A stretch of DNA of 64,000 bases from Antedon bifida (taxonomy: Eukaryota > Echinodermata > Crinoidea > Comatulida > Antedonidae), in contig OY727093.1 of assembly GCA_963402885.1 (NCBI GenBank), forward strand, positions 18,770,161-18,834,160, written 5' to 3'. The notes under the pieces are model-generated. The model was not told the DNA's origin. It did not search any database and worked only from the letters and a program-made list of their open reading frames with translations. Positions within the stretch are counted from its first letter, which is position 1. Every line of letters begins with the position of its first letter. The position numbers and the translations under genes were made by a program. Positions 12,501-27,500 of the stretch are shown here, in pieces.

Positions 12501-15500
12501 TCAGACAGGATTTGAACCCAGGACATTGGTATCAGTAGTCAACCACCATTTTAGTCCTTAAAGCTACATTCATAAGGCGCCCTTCAATTCTTTATGATTT
12601 AACAACACCATCTTCCGTTCAGAACAAGTGTGAATGTACCTTTAGTCTGGTGTTATGAGATTTGACTGAGATAGTTACATTGAACAAAGAGTGTTAGTTT
12701 CCTCTCTAGCAAATTTGAACAAAAAAAACAGAAGCTACTAAAACACAACTTATAAAAAAAAAAACATTTTGAAATATTGTTCATACTTACACCTTCTCTC
12801 AAACATCGTGTGATAATGTTGTATGTGACTGATGGAACTGTCCACGCATCAACAACCGTTGACCTCTGTTCTTCATGTTTGGCAACTAGAAATAAAAACT
12901 CGCCCAACGCTGGTAGAACACTCTGTTTTAGTTTACTATTACGGTTATTATCACGTACAACTTCAGTAAGTACTGAGAAGAGCTGTAAATAATATATACA
13001 AAAAACATCAGCATATTTCACTGTAACTATTGTTCAATTAATAAATCTCAGTAAATACTTTGTGAAATTAAGGTATTTAATTTAAGGTATAGTCCCATGC
13101 TCCAATGTAGTCACACTACTTAGTTCATGCTTGGTTTGAGATACCAATACTGTACTTGCATGTCATTTCTGATTGATGTTACCATATATCGTCTGGTTGC
13201 CGGCATACAGTTCAACATTAGATGAACGGAGTTATACGGTAGTACCATACGCAAAAATTTAACAGCATGTTGTGGATAGGCTTGTTATCGTCACTTAAAA
13301 ATACATAGCCCTGCAGTTTACTGTCTCTAGACATAGTACAATACGCGAATCGGATGATACTTGACCCAAGTAGTCTAAAACACTCTAGACTATGATTGCA
13401 GACCAATACAATGTATCAGCAGGTCTCTGCCAGTGCCAGTCAATGACTAATATAAATGGTTCCAAAAGTCAAACTTTATTGCCGATCCCACAATTAGGAA
13501 AATTATTGCTAACAATTTATAATATCAAATTATATAGTTTTGTATGTTAAAATCATATAAATATATGATATATATATATATATCAAAGTATACAAACATT
13601 AACAAATTCCAATAATGAACCTAATGCAACTATACAAATGTATATTTGAAAATTGCACATCAATAATTAATGATAAGGATGATAATAATTTAAATTAGTA
13701 TGATCATGTTTAACTCATGGTACCAAAAGGTTGGAAAAAAATATATCAAACATAGTAAACAGACCTCTGTCAGTGGCAAATTTTCATCAAGTTCTTCAGA
13801 ATGGAGAGCCAGTAAACCTAATACTCGGCCTACTCTACAACGTCTGTCAAAAAAAAAATGTGTTATGTAAACATTTAAAAATATCCAGTCAATAGTAATA
13901 ACATTTGAAGTAGAGGAAATTGCTTGTATTGTTATTATTCCCTTGTGCTGTATAGTCAAGGAGTCATTGCTAAAGAAAGCAACAAACTTGCATAAATAGG
14001 CTTTCATCAGGAGCATGTGTCTACTGCAGTCAAGAAGCATCACTTGCAATATGCATTGCCTTTAGGTGAGACAGACCAGCAATGTATGTGCTTTTCATAT
14101 ATTATATTTTTTCCCACTTTTTTGTAAGCTCTTCTTCTAGGCTTAAGTCCATAGACCCCGTAAACACGGGCTTGGCGGGCATGTTTGAAAAGTTTCTGCA
14201 TTAGCTAGGTTAAGTCTTAGGTTTAAAGGATGAACTAAAAACACCTAATGAAGAGGCGTACAGAGATCATACAGTTTCATCTACTGTCCCCACCACCTAC
14301 TATTCTGATGAGAAACCTCACTAATTAACTGAAAACTGCCTGTATACTGAGCTGTATTCTCAACAATACACTACTACTTTTTCAAATTAACTTTTTCTTT
14401 GCTTTCAAGTAATTCTTTTAAGAGAAAAAAGTTTAAATACCTATTGATATGTTTCAATTAAAGTTGATCACTTGTGTAATAATTTTAACAGGCAATTGAG
14501 CAATTTAATTGAATTAGTTGAAAATGTATTCATGTTTCCTAGCAGACAGACAATATAGAAGTTACCATAGAAAATAAAAGGTATTGGCTTGAAGAAAACA
14601 TTTCTCAGTGATTATAGCAATGAATACGCTTGTTTATTGCAGTAATTATTTCACAATAATAAAGATGTTATTTTATCAAAAAGGATTACACACATTAATA
14701 AGTGCCAAATATCGAGTTAATAATGTATTTATGTCTAGATGTTATTGCAGTTTGAATGTTTCCTGCAATCAAAAGAGAAAGAGCGAAATGCCTGGAAGTT
14801 AGAGAATTCCCTCTAGCCGTACCTTGCTGCAAACTACAGTCAAAACACATTAGAAGCATGCAACCCTACCGCAGATTGCTTCTGTAAATACAACACTTAT
14901 TTCATTAAAGAATTTCTCACAGGAATTAATGTCACTGCACTCTTAACGCAAATATTTTCTGGCATTCCACGCCAGACGACCATATCTATGTTAGAATTAA
15001 TCAGCATGGCTAATGATAGGTTATAACATAGATTTAGTATGATGAGTGATACAACATTAGAAGAAAAAATAAAGAAGATTTTTATCCAGATTTCATTTAT
15101 TTTTTTAAAGAAATGCTCACACAACACTGGGTTTTTTTCACTTACAAGGACTTCAAATGGTTATTTAATGCTACAAAGTGATTTGAAAAAAAGATAGACC
15201 ATTAAGCACTGCAGTTGATTTGGTGATCATGAACGCAATTCAATAAAGCTCAATGAAACTATCATTTGTATTTCCTATTTATTTTATTTTCTAGTTTGGC
15301 AAACATCCAAAAAGCAGAATGCCAAATGTGTGAAATATACAGTATTGTAAAATTTGATTGGTTTAATTACGTATCAAGTGTCGTCTAGTATTAGTTCTAC
15401 TGAACGGAAAAGTAATATCTAATGGTGATAATAAACGGTACTAAATAAATTTCTGCCACACAAAGTTGTTCGAAAATCAACCTGTAGTGTGCACTTTCTA

Positions 15501-18500
15501 TAACTATAATCTTCGACAATGAGTAAAGATGGAAACCGGTAATTAATTGAATAACAATTTACTTTAGAACAGTAGGTGTGTTTAATTTAACAAAGAATGT
15601 TTTGTATTTGTTGAATAGATAGAATACTTCATTCAAAAAAAGATTGATAATAAATCTTTCAATGAATGACATTTCCCCCAATCAACTCATAAACATTCAT
15701 TATTTGTATATTCTTCAACGTGAACTGAGCAAGATGTGAATTGACCCATGTACTCTGGTAATACAAGTATGATAACCAATGGGAAACTAGTAATAAATGA
15801 ACAATAACATTACTATACTGTACTATCAGGGCCAGTTGGCGATTAATGGACAAATAAAATAAAGATGTCAGACAATATCCACACGGAAGAAAATTTTACT
15901 TTCTGATGTTATTAAAGTATTTTTGTGAAATTTTCCTGGGAATCAATACATTTGTAAATATAAGACAATTTTATAAAGTGAAATAGAATTAAAGTGAAGT
16001 AGTAATATAATCTGGTCAACAACATTCATTGTAAACATCAAAGTTTGTTCCATGTTTGTCGGCTGCATTCCATGTTTACTTGGGAAATGTGAAATGAAAG
16101 TTGCAATGAACAGACAGACTGCCTCCTTCATTCAATAACAGGCAACGAAATAAGTAGGAAATTCCAGATGTACAGCATTTGATGAAAACATATACCATGA
16201 ATATAACACAACAGCCACCGAAGTTTCCAACTATTTTCTGTACATTGTAAGGCCTAAAATGCATATATTTCGTGAAAAAACCTTCTTTAAATTGGGAGCA
16301 CTTCATCTAGTTTTAATATAACACATGCGGGTGTATCCTCGTCATTTAATTGGTTAATTACGCATCATATGCCATTCATTATGAACGTTTAGCTTTTTGT
16401 AAAAATGACTGATTTGCGTTCGAAAATCAACCTTTAGAGAGCACTGTCTATTTGTATAACTGTTCTTCAGTACTCTGTATCCAAAAAGTGCTGACTTTTT
16501 TAATGCTTTTCTGCCCATAGTTCCAGTTGGAATGAATGGATAAAAGTTTTTTTAATTTTAAAAACAGTTAAAAAACCCAAGTTAAATAGACCAGTCAATA
16601 TTTCAACTCTATTGAACCACTCAACTCATCAACATTCATTACTTGTATACAGTTAAACATAGTGAAATAGAGTGAACAAGTCTTATGAAGGCTAAAGTTA
16701 TTAATAAGTTCCTACATAAATTATGTATGTCAACAGCCATATTATTTTTGCAACTGTGTTTAATATTTGTGATTGTTTAGTTCAAAAGGCAAACTCCAAA
16801 TCTATCTAAGGGAACGTTTTATTTACATTATAATCAATATACAGTATAAACTACAAAAATAGGTGAATATCTAAAAATGATCAACAACACTCTAGAGGTG
16901 GGAATGGAAAAAAAGAAAAAAAATGTTCTGATACAAATGTGTTTGCATTTGACAATTTGAGTGGGTGAGACACTATGTATTTGGAAATATGAAATATCTA
17001 TTACATTTACCCTTGATATATTGCTTTTAAATTATGATGATTATACTATACTATTTATATGCTCTTTTTTCTTTTAAATCAAAAGGTAAAATACAGATTA
17101 ATTTTTAATATATAATTTTTAAGTCATCAAGAATAGAAACCCATTTTCTAAGTGTTAGTTATAATACGTTCAATTTTTCACTAAAAATATTCTCAAACTA
17201 ATGGAAAATAAAGTGACAGAACTGTAATTGGATAAACAGTAGCAGGATTTGCGTCTATAAATTTGATTGTGTGGGAGGTTCCCTAGTTTATTCATTTTGT
17301 CTGGCTCATATACCTTTGGCTTTGCACTTAAATGTATTTCATTTTGTTTGAATAAAATGTACTTGAGGGTAGAATAACAATTTCATTTTTAGACACACTG
17401 GATAATCAAATTTATGTCCATATATTTTGGTTTAAAGTCAAAATAAGTATTGTAACTAAAAAACCTCAAATATCTAATACAATTATCAGGGCCATATCCA
17501 GCATGAGGCAGACATGGTGCTCGCCTCGTCTGAAATTTTCAATTTTCGCCACCAACCCCAATTTCTCAGCACAAATCGTCATATTTTATATTAATAATTA
17601 TATTTAAAGCATCTTTGCCTCGTCTGTTTTTACAGCCTTGATTATGTTAGTTACCATACAAATATATGTATTATTACATCTGTATTATAAGAAAATGCAT
17701 TTTGACACACATGAGCCCGATAAAACAAACATAGAAAAAAGAGAAACACACCGATATTGTCATCGTTGCAACATGCACGTAAAAGGAGAACATAAAAAAA
17801 GAACATTTGGATTCTCTTTGGGAGTCAATGTATATCTTGTGAAAGACACAAACACCTATCTGTGTAGGGTGTTGACCAATTGACATCGTCAGGTGAAGTG
17901 GAGGAGAGACTCGCGCTGTTAAAAGATGCGGCACCCCGCAATCATGTGATGTTTGTCTGTTAAATACACATTTTTGCAATTCACAAAGATGTGGGTATCA
18001 ACATGACCCGATTTTTTATTGTAATACTGGAGATGGTATCTTCCTAATTTCTAAAATAAAATCCATAATTTTCACTTTGTTTTCTGTGGATAAAAATTAT
18101 TTATTCTAACTATTGTATTCAGATAAACATAGTAATAAAAATAAATTATTTAACAAAATGAAAGTCTTTCAAATGCAAGTGTAGTAAGTTTAAGAGGTTT
18201 ATTAAAATCTGAAAAAAAAATGTCTTTATGCACATGTGGCCAAGGATTACCAATGGTAAATTAAATCACTGTCCTATCTGATTGGTGGTAACCCCACTGA
18301 CACAAGATAAACAAGGGTACCTAAAAAAAACACAGAACACATATTGAGAATTCAAAATTCAAATTTTAACACACCTGAGTAGTAGTTGTCATTTGAATTG
18401 AGGATTGTGGGTCACATGATAGTCAATAAAATACTCCAATGAACGCGTACACCAGCAACAATTGGAACGGACACTGCATTTTCAAATGGTTTAGACCATT

Positions 18501-21500
18501 ATGTGCTAACAAATAGTGTTTTATATTTTGTGCAAATAATTTCATTCAGTGTAATGTTCTAATTTATTTGCAGCTTTGTACTCACAAACATTCATAATTT
18601 GTATGCTATTTGATCATTTTCAAGGAACTTTATTCCTCCTACCAATACTTGCATGGTAATATCAAATCTTGTTGATACAGTATTTCAAAGTATACTTACA
18701 TTTCCAATGCATTGTTAGCCTTTAAAAGTTGTTGCAACAATACTCTCTATAAAAAAAAAATAAAAGCTTTTTTCCTGTGGTAGGGCCCTCAACTTTTCTT
18801 CAAGATGCCACATTTTTTTTATTTATTTTTTATTTCACAAATTGTATTCATTTTAACATAACATAACATAACTAGAATATAACAATTGAATGATTTGTTT
18901 CCATACAGCTATGAAACCATGCTTTAAAATCTTATGAAAATTGGGCAATAACTTTTTGAGTAATCCTGCTAATATAGAAAGCAACAAACACACAAAACAA
19001 CCACATAACCTCTCGCCACTCTGATGGAGGTGACAAAATAGGTCAAAAAAAGATGCCACACATGGTACAGCGAAATTTCTTCCATAAGGCTGTTCCAATT
19101 TAAGATCACCCTGTTAACAAAAAGTTGTTTTCCAATTTCAATTCTCAAACGTTTTGGAGTGACCTTGTATATAATAGTGGGACCTACAAATTACGTATTT
19201 TACTTCTTTTATGTTCCCTGGATTTTATGTACGCATAAAATGACTGATGATTATTTTGCAATTCAATACATACACTAAATGTTGTTTTCTGTGTATAGTA
19301 TTTTCCATTCATTAAAAGTGTGCATCTTTTTAAATCTAGCTGTATGTAAAAACATTAACTGAAGCTATACAGTAGCTTCCACTGTGTGTTGGGGGTCAGT
19401 CTACGGTCAACCTTGATTCCACAGATTTTACATACAGCTTTTGGTCCTACTGTAACTAAAATCAAAGTGTCAATTAACATACCAGTTTTGATTTTAGTAT
19501 TTCTTGATTCAGTTCAGTAGTGGAGGCTAGGGTGCCAAGATAGTTCAGCATCTGAACTTTTACCCTCTGACCTGAAGCAGACTTGTCATTTTCTTTAACA
19601 AGTGCATCATGTATAGCATTGAAATGCTCAGTCAGTTCTTTCTTGTTAAGCTTCACACATCGTTCCGGTGAGTGACAGGTAAAGGGAAGAGTTTTGGCAT
19701 CATATTTTAGAGGTGCTGGTTTTAGGATCTGTTAAAAATTATATATGTAAGAAAATATACAAAAGGATTGAAGTAATAAAAATGTCATGAAAGGTGACAT
19801 GACCTATTTAAATAAACAGCCTGCTTTTAATAAAAAAAAAAAGAACATCATTTGGAATAAAGAGGGTGTTTATTTATTTATGTCCTCGAACAAACGCCCC
19901 TCAACATGCATATATACACAATTATGTATTAGGCCTGCAACACATTTTTTGTGTGTAGTAGAATTCATTGACTTCCATGATCTACAATATTGAAAAGCAT
20001 TGTGTTACAATTTTTACTGTATTTTAAAATTTCTTGATATTAATTGAGTTGCATTTTTTCATATATGGGGAATTCACCTAAACCTAAACATTTTTAAATT
20101 GCTACGATCGAGGTGAAAACAATCGTGAGAATAGGGCGAGTATGAAATCAAAGGTCTTGCGATGTAAAATTTCAAAGTAAAATTTTACAATTGCTCCATT
20201 AGAGCTGAAACTTGGGTAAAATCTTCAAACTTGGTGGGTGGGTGCAGCTCGGTACAGTGGTGGCGCCAGCGGGGGGGACAGGGGGGCCAGGGCCCCCCCG
20301 TCGGGGAAAGCTGGCCCCCCTGTCGGGGAGTATTGGCCTTATTGTCGGGGAGAAAAATATGATCATTTCTTTTCTGGTAAAAAATAAAACCATTATTAAG
20401 TGTACTACTATATATTTTAAGTAACTGCGGCATTCTATTTTTGACGTACATACGATACACTGACAGCGAAGTAAACAGTATGTGGTACGCATTTGTCTGG
20501 CGGTGTCTCTTTGTACGAATCTTTCATGGCCCGGCCGGCTCACTGCGGTATACGCGTCGACATATCTGGGCTGTATCATATTACATCCAGGGACCAAAAT
20601 GTGTATTTTCCAGATTCCAGGCGAAAATCGGAGATTCATTTGCAACTACGCATCGACGTACGTTCATACAGGGATAAAGGTACGAGTTATGTTCTCACGG
20701 TTGAGTTTACGAATTGTTTCAATTTACCAATAACCATTGGTGTACCGCGTGTATGTTCGCTGTCGATTAAAGGGGTTTGGGTGGGGGTTCGATTGGGAAA
20801 GAGGAAGCGGTTGGCCCGAACCATAAAACAGGGTCTGATCACGTTTCTTTTCGCGCATAAATCTCGATCTAGGGGGTGAATAGGGTGGCTAGCCACCCAC
20901 CTTAATTCTAAAGGGGAAAAAAAGATGCACCAAACCCGCGACCGTCGCTAAACGCAGATTCGACGCACTTGACTCTTATAATTAAGAAGAGTAGGCTAGA
21001 GCTATAGTTGTGTAAATAGGCCTACTTAAGTGAAAGAGCTAAGAGTTTAATTACTATTTATGAATTCAAGAGTTTAAAAAGAAAACGTGATTTAAAATCT
21101 TCGGAAAATACCCACAACCGAGTTATTTTCAAAACACATGCACTCCCACTACCAGCATCACGTTGTCTTAGCTCGCTCCTCGTGTGAATGCTGACGTCAT
21201 CACTCTCCAAAAATACACCATTTTCCGCCCTGGTCCGTGTGCAAGCGTTAGCGTGGACCTGTATATTTACACCCCCGTACAGAGTAGAGGGTAATATCGT
21301 GAACTTTTTTCTCGCGTATGAAGGTATTTTATATAATGGTATGCAGTATAAACAATAAAAAACGAGAAACATGATGTTCTTTTATTATTATTTCATAGGC
21401 ATAACATAAACATGAAATGTCTTGTTCTATGTACACGGCCGAAAAAACGTGTGTGAGGTGATTTGGCATTTTATTGATTTGTGTTATAGACACGGCGATT

Positions 21501-24500
21501 ACGGCAATCATTGTATACTAAATTACATTGAGTTATTCACCCGGCTATAGGGTATATATCTGAGGTTAACAGACCACCAAAGCACAGTCGTACACTAAAC
21601 ACATGCACTATCGAGGCATTTTCGGAGTGCCGCATTACCAAATGTTCATTTCGTTTGAAGTGTTTTTCGATCAAAGTTTATTATTAGTTCGTCGAAAAAG
21701 ATCCGTATTAGAGTATTTAGGAAGGATTTATTTAAATTTACATTATGTAACATTGTTATTAAATGTAATGGAAACTAGTTGCTCTAGCCTATTAAACAGT
21801 GTGTAAGCATCTATTTTTTCAAAATTTTCTGAGGCTCAGGAGGGGGATACCCCCTCCCAAACCCACCCCCTCTTTCGCGCGTACGGCCCCGCCCCCCTAC
21901 CCGGTCGGGGAATTCGGCCCCCCCGTCGGGGAATTCGGCCCCCCCGTCGGGCAAATCCTGGCGCCACCACTGGCTCGGTATAAGAAAGAAACGAGTTTCC
22001 ATTTGTTGGGTCGTCAAATCTCAACATTTTCAAATTGATCCGATCGAGCTGAAACTTGGGTAAAGTCATCCTGAGCAAGGGCAAGTATAAATTTGACGTT
22101 TTCAATTACATTTGAAACCAGCTCTGGGGCGGGTATACTTGTTATTAAAAATAATGCATCAAACCTTAGGGTTATCAATAATCGGTGTAACTGACAAATC
22201 CCAAACTTGAAACATCAATTCCTTGGTTTCATTTCCATCTTCATCAACTTGTTTTTGTAACTCTCCCCGGAGCTTAGTTCCTGCTTGCTTGGTTTTTAGT
22301 TTGCTGTTCTTTGTCGATTTTCTTGTTGATTTTGAAATGTTGTTATCATTGTCTTCTAGCATTGTCATGGAACTTCTTGGTCTAGCACTGTATTGTAATA
22401 AAATTATAAACATTATTTAAAGAAAATAATAATACCATTGAACTTTATGTTTAACAACTACAGAAACTCAAGTTTTTATTCTGTCATCCTTCTGAAACAA
22501 ACAAATTTAAGTAATGTTAAGTATTAGCCTCTATTTCTTTCTGGCTGTTTTACTTTATTCTTTTGATTTAGGTTTTTGCTTATTTTATTTGTATCTCCAG
22601 TTAGATCCAGCAACTGATACCCAAAATTTTAATATTTTTTTAGTAAATTGCATTCAAATTTAAGTATATCGTCGTCGTTTTGGTAATTAATGATTATAGT
22701 AGAGAGGCCAAATACACAAAAGTCCTCTATAAAAAGTTTGGGGGGCATTTTTTGTTAATAGCAGGCAACCATGTTGAATGTATCCTTTGTGGGGTGACAA
22801 AAACGATAGGGGTGGATGCCATCTTCAGTTTTGGGTTTTAAGGTCAGTTTATGTGGTCAAGAGGTCAAACAAGGTCAAAATATAGGATTTTTTTTTATTC
22901 ACAGAAAATTATCTAAATCATCAGATCTATCCAAAAACTTATATCTGAAGATCAACTGATGCCTCATATTATAGTAATTATGAGATAAACATTTAGTTTT
23001 ACACATAAAAACATAGGAAATTAAATATAAAAGTGTCATTTTCTCAAAATGTTGTTTTCACATATTTCTGTAAAGTACACACAGTTTTTAAATAGGCTTT
23101 TCCCAGTCTGTTGTAAATTTGTCTTTTTCATGTTGTCCACCAGTCATCGTTTTGATTTTTGTCGGGAAAAAATAGGTCAAGTGTTATATGTATGAAACGC
23201 CATATGTGCCAAAAGATTGGTCTTTTACTATAATATTAATATTACCTATAATAATGTAATACAGTAATATTTAGAAATTTGTTTTTAGAAAAATTATTAA
23301 TATTACCTATAATAATGTAATAATATTTAGAAATTTGTTTTTAGAAAAATTTCGAAAACAGAGACCCCCTATATGACCTAATGTCAAGATGTTTTTGTTT
23401 GGGTCAGAGACCCCCTATAATGTAATTATTTAAACATTTTTTTCATTATTTCAATGATACAAGTTTTTATTGAAGTTTGTTGTTTCAAGAAATCTCGAAA
23501 GAGAAACCTGGGTATCGAGTCTTTGTTTTCAAAAACTCTAACTATTGGACTTTATCAAGGTTGGAAGGAGTGGTAATTGGGGACTTCTTCTTGAGGCCTT
23601 CTATGCTATCATGGCTGACGGTGATAACAAATATAAAACAATTTAAGTAATTAAGAAGTCATATATACACATGGATAAAGACGGTTTTAACGTTATTTAC
23701 AAACATTACGTTACGTACTGTGTCCAGGTATGAAATCCATTTCTCCCAAAAAGTAAACGCACTTGAAGAGGACAACGTCATGCGACAAATCAAATTCCAG
23801 CTATCCATTCTTATTCATATGAAGATCGTTTAAAGTTTCTTGTATGACAGACGAATTCATGGTGACTTGATTGAAAATTTTCAAAAGATTTCGAGGGTGT
23901 AGCCAAGGAAGACTTCCTTCAAATAAGATGCAATCTAAGCAGAAATACACGAGGACATCAGCTTAGACTTTTTAAACCTAACTTTCACAAAGGACAGATA
24001 GGAGATCCACTTTTTCACAATTAGTAATTATATATTTTAATAGTTTGCCAACCAAAGTCGTCATTTCTGAAACCACCAACACATTTAAAAACCGATTGGA
24101 TTCGTTGTAGAAATGAGGTTAAAAGGGTAAACAAATTTACCTATCTAAACTATCAGAACCAATATTCTAAACACTGAGTGGATGATTGATCAACTCAAAA
24201 TAGAATCATTGGTATAACAAGAAACGCTGTAATTCATTGATAGGTTCTGCATGACATGGTCAGACTGATCACGAATCACACATAATACACAATATTCTTT
24301 CGAACTGACAGATGATAAGGAAGATCTTATATTTAAAGTAACAACTTATTGAAAGAAAAAAAACAGTAGAACTTAGAATCATGAGCCACTGAGAAAGCAT
24401 CGCTCTAAACCTTTGCGCATTTCTATAAGGCAACTGTTTCGATAAAGTATATAAAAACTGACAGAAAATCTGCTGATCAACCAATGGAGTATGATCATAG

Positions 24501-27500
24501 CCCAATTTTAATATCTTTAACCAAATATGACTTCACATATCTTGATGGATGGCGTTGAAATACCCACAGATGTTCCAGAAGAAAACTTACAGTAAAAACA
24601 TGATGGCCATGCACTATAGGATGCAGTAAACATGGCTGTAAACATTTGGTGACTATGCAAGTATTTATGCAAGTTACCTAGATATTTCGCCATTTTGTTG
24701 TATTTGATCATTACATTGGAAAGGGGTGGATAAAAGCAGTGACACGATTGAAAGGATAGTCCCAATGTACTAATCTGTACTTCCGTATGTGTTTTGGGCC
24801 ACACTCATCGGTTTGGAGGAGAACAAATATCACACAGTTTTTAGACATTCTTTATGTCAATAACAAAGAGCTTGCAATTATACATGAAAGTTGATGTTAA
24901 TAATGATATGCACTTTGTAACAGTAGCCTTCAAAAGTATGGACGATGAAGTATAGTGAACAATAAAGTGGTTGAAAACCTATTAAGAATAATCTAACCAG
25001 CTTCCATGCCATTACAGGTTGCAGCACGTCATTATTTGCTGGTTATGGGACGAGGTCATACTGGAAATCATTTGTAACGCATCCACTCCTTGTAAATGGA
25101 ATTGATTAAGATTAAGACTTTCCACGTACAGTGTACACTAAAGTTTAATATTGCCAAATATATGGTACTCTTGAGCAGATAACTGTATAATAACAGACTA
25201 CTCTTTGGTGCTACCTCCATCTAGACTCAGTGACCATATACCATTAACACTAGTGATATATATTTCCCTTAAATATTAAGTATTTCACTTCACTCAATAA
25301 ATATTTAAGTACCTGTATTTCTACTTCGGGAAACACTTAAAATTAAAAAAAAATCACCTATGGTGAATACAGACATCATAGAACCTAAACATACGAGCCA
25401 ACTATCAGGCAGAGATCAGTATGTGGTCTAAATGAATCGGGTCGTTTGGAAGCCCCTAACCCAGTTGTCAGTTTGGAACTTGTTACATGTGTATGTAAAC
25501 TAAAGAGCCAGATGAAGTTGTTACAGAAAGCATGCATGTGGTTGTGATTCAATCGTTTGCCGTTACCCATATGGCCAGTGCTTGAAGAAATACCCACCTC
25601 AGAGCGTTACCTCCTTCCATCCCAGAAAAATTTCGAATATTGGCATGTGCCCATGCCGCCCATTACTCCCAACCCACAAGGAGTGACTCAAAAAGTTTAA
25701 AATCTTCCCAGTACAATTCTGGTCTTTTTGACACCACACTATAACCATCAGCCCAGCTATCATGAAAATTATATTTATTTCAATTATTAATACCGATAAT
25801 TAACGGGTCTGTGCTCTATTTGACCTTACGACCTTGAAAATGACCTTTAAACTTGTAAGTTGAAAAATTGATGAACTTCACCATCTGCAGCAATATGTCA
25901 ATAATGATCCAATAATGGTTACATTTCTTTTAATTAGCTTATATGTTGTTGAAAACAGCTTAAACCTCTATTTTACCATATTTGACCTTATAACCTTGAA
26001 AATGACCTTTGACCTGAAATTTGAGAGCGGCATCCACCCCTATCTTTTTTGTCATCCCATAAGGGATATATTCCACATGGTTGCCTGCTATTAACAGAAA
26101 ATGCCCCCCATGATGAAAAAGCTCACATTGGCCGCCCTACTATTATGTCTGTGATTTTCATTCTTTAATTTCTGGAAATATTGCCTGCACAGCCAGGTTT
26201 GTCAATCTTCGACTTATTATGTTTAAAGTCCCATTTCCTACATTTTTTTAGATCTAATTTAGGGTCACAAACTATATTTAATGTAAAAATAAATACTATA
26301 TGGTCCTATTGAGATAACATACTAGGGTTTTCTTACTGTACTGCAACTTATTCAACTTAATTTTAATTCACATAAGTATGTAACTATAAAGTAAATATTC
26401 ATGAATTTAAAATATCCACGTGTATAGGATCATCTTTGTTACTGAAAATTTTTTTTATAAAGAGTAACATAGTACTGATAAACTAATAAATAAGACACAA
26501 TTTGTTTTCCTCTTTTTTTGTCCTCAAGCTTAACTGGAAACTTTGTATCATGCCTTCCATGGACCCATGGCAGCCAGCAGTGCAGCGCCTACCAGATCAG
26601 CACACCTGGTGACGATCTCTTTGCGAATAGTGTATCAAGTTCTTTAACATGCACTATATATGTACACAAGGCTTACTTCCCATCCAAAGGACGAGGCAAT
26701 GAGAATAAAGCATCTTGCCTGATGATGCAATCAGTATGGTACAGATATTATCATTACACCATAACTCTCTGGTATATACACCACCACCACTTTCTCCCAT
26801 CCAGAATGCAACTGGGACCAACGTTGCTTAACTTTGGTGCTTTCCAGCTCCTTTTAATCTTCTATTTGATTTATTTTCAACTTCAGTACTTAATACGTAC
26901 TGTAAAAGTCTTGATCGGCAGTGGTTTACTAGATTCTACAAAAAATGCTGACAGTATCATAAAAATCCTTTTCAAAACATTTGCTAAACATTTGTAATGC
27001 TATTTTTTTTATTAGCATAATACCTTAGAGTAAACTGGGCTTGTTTAGTTGCTGTTAAGTCTGGTGAAGTCTGAGGTCTAGCTGCCATACTGCCTTGTAA
27101 GGAACTGTTAAATTTGATAGGACTGGACATTCTCAAGTTCTCTTTAGAACTTAGATCTGATGTCATGGATACAAGGTTTACTTTCTGAAAGAATAAATTC
27201 ATTTCATACATTTTAGTTTAGGAAAGTACCCTAATAACATATTGTTTGAAGGTTTGCATGGCGAAATAAAATGTTGATATAAGTTTGCGGTACACCATGT
27301 ATGTTAAAAAAGAATTTTGCCAAGTACAGTATTTAATTTGTTTGTTTGTATGTTTGTTTGTTAGTACGATAGCGCCTACAGTTTTCAAGTTATCATTCTA
27401 AATTTTTTGGTGTAGATAGGTATATACTTTCAGGCCATGCCTATTGAAAATCAAGACAATTGGTTTATTAATAACTTCACAAATAACAAAAATGATATTA

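Larger units (their letters stand above)
4360..12790 (-). other. ULK4 intron w10/w11 (8.4 kb), transposon-rich
   Basis: Contains a 5S-derived SINE, a near-complete decayed LINE, a second LINE 3' end, a coding-like remnant, a GGCC-type minisatellite and a tRNA-like SINE head, each listed separately. Stretches 5290-6480 and 11025-12500 are AT-rich with nothing further recognised. The exception is TACTAGATGG... near 11309, followed by a GCTTGCTTCGCTCGC run that resembles the hairpin end of a minus-strand Helitron-like element. Confidence 0.8.
13844..18699 (-). other. ULK4 intron w8/w9 (4.9 kb)
   Basis: AT-rich. It contains two long members of dispersed family R1 (15358-15735 and 16345-16690) and part of a third (18490-18625). 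No open frame longer than about 120 codons was found, and none resembles a known domain. Confidence 0.75.
19729..22164 (-). other. ULK4 intron w6/w7, interrupted by a hAT element
   Basis: Mostly occupied by the hAT-type element at 20255-21972. The flanking sequence carries three diverged tandem copies of a roughly 95-bp motif (GATCGAGSTGAAA...GGGYAAGTAT), at about 20087-20175, 20185-20250 (interrupted by the insertion) and 22028-22100. Confidence 0.75.
22388..27023 (-). other. ULK4 intron w5/w6 (4.6 kb)
   Basis: Three quarters is the 3.45-kb inverted-repeat element at 22697-26142. A dispersed-repeat fragment lies at 22528-22632. At 26518-26830 the plus strand has TCCAAAGGACGAGGCAATGA and CATCTTGCCTGATGATGCAA, which look like a decayed dispersed element and not a gene, despite a 159-codon open frame. 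Confidence 0.7.

Noticed and set aside
20199..20896. Overlapping open frames of 69-148 codons on both strands as possible genes
   Set aside because: They lie inside the hAT-type element, overlap each other on both strands, and show no transposase or other domain.
26518..26997. 159-codon plus-strand open frame
   Set aside because: The first half matches the look of a decayed dispersed repeat and the second half is AT-driven hydrophobic sequence. There is no domain and no splice context.
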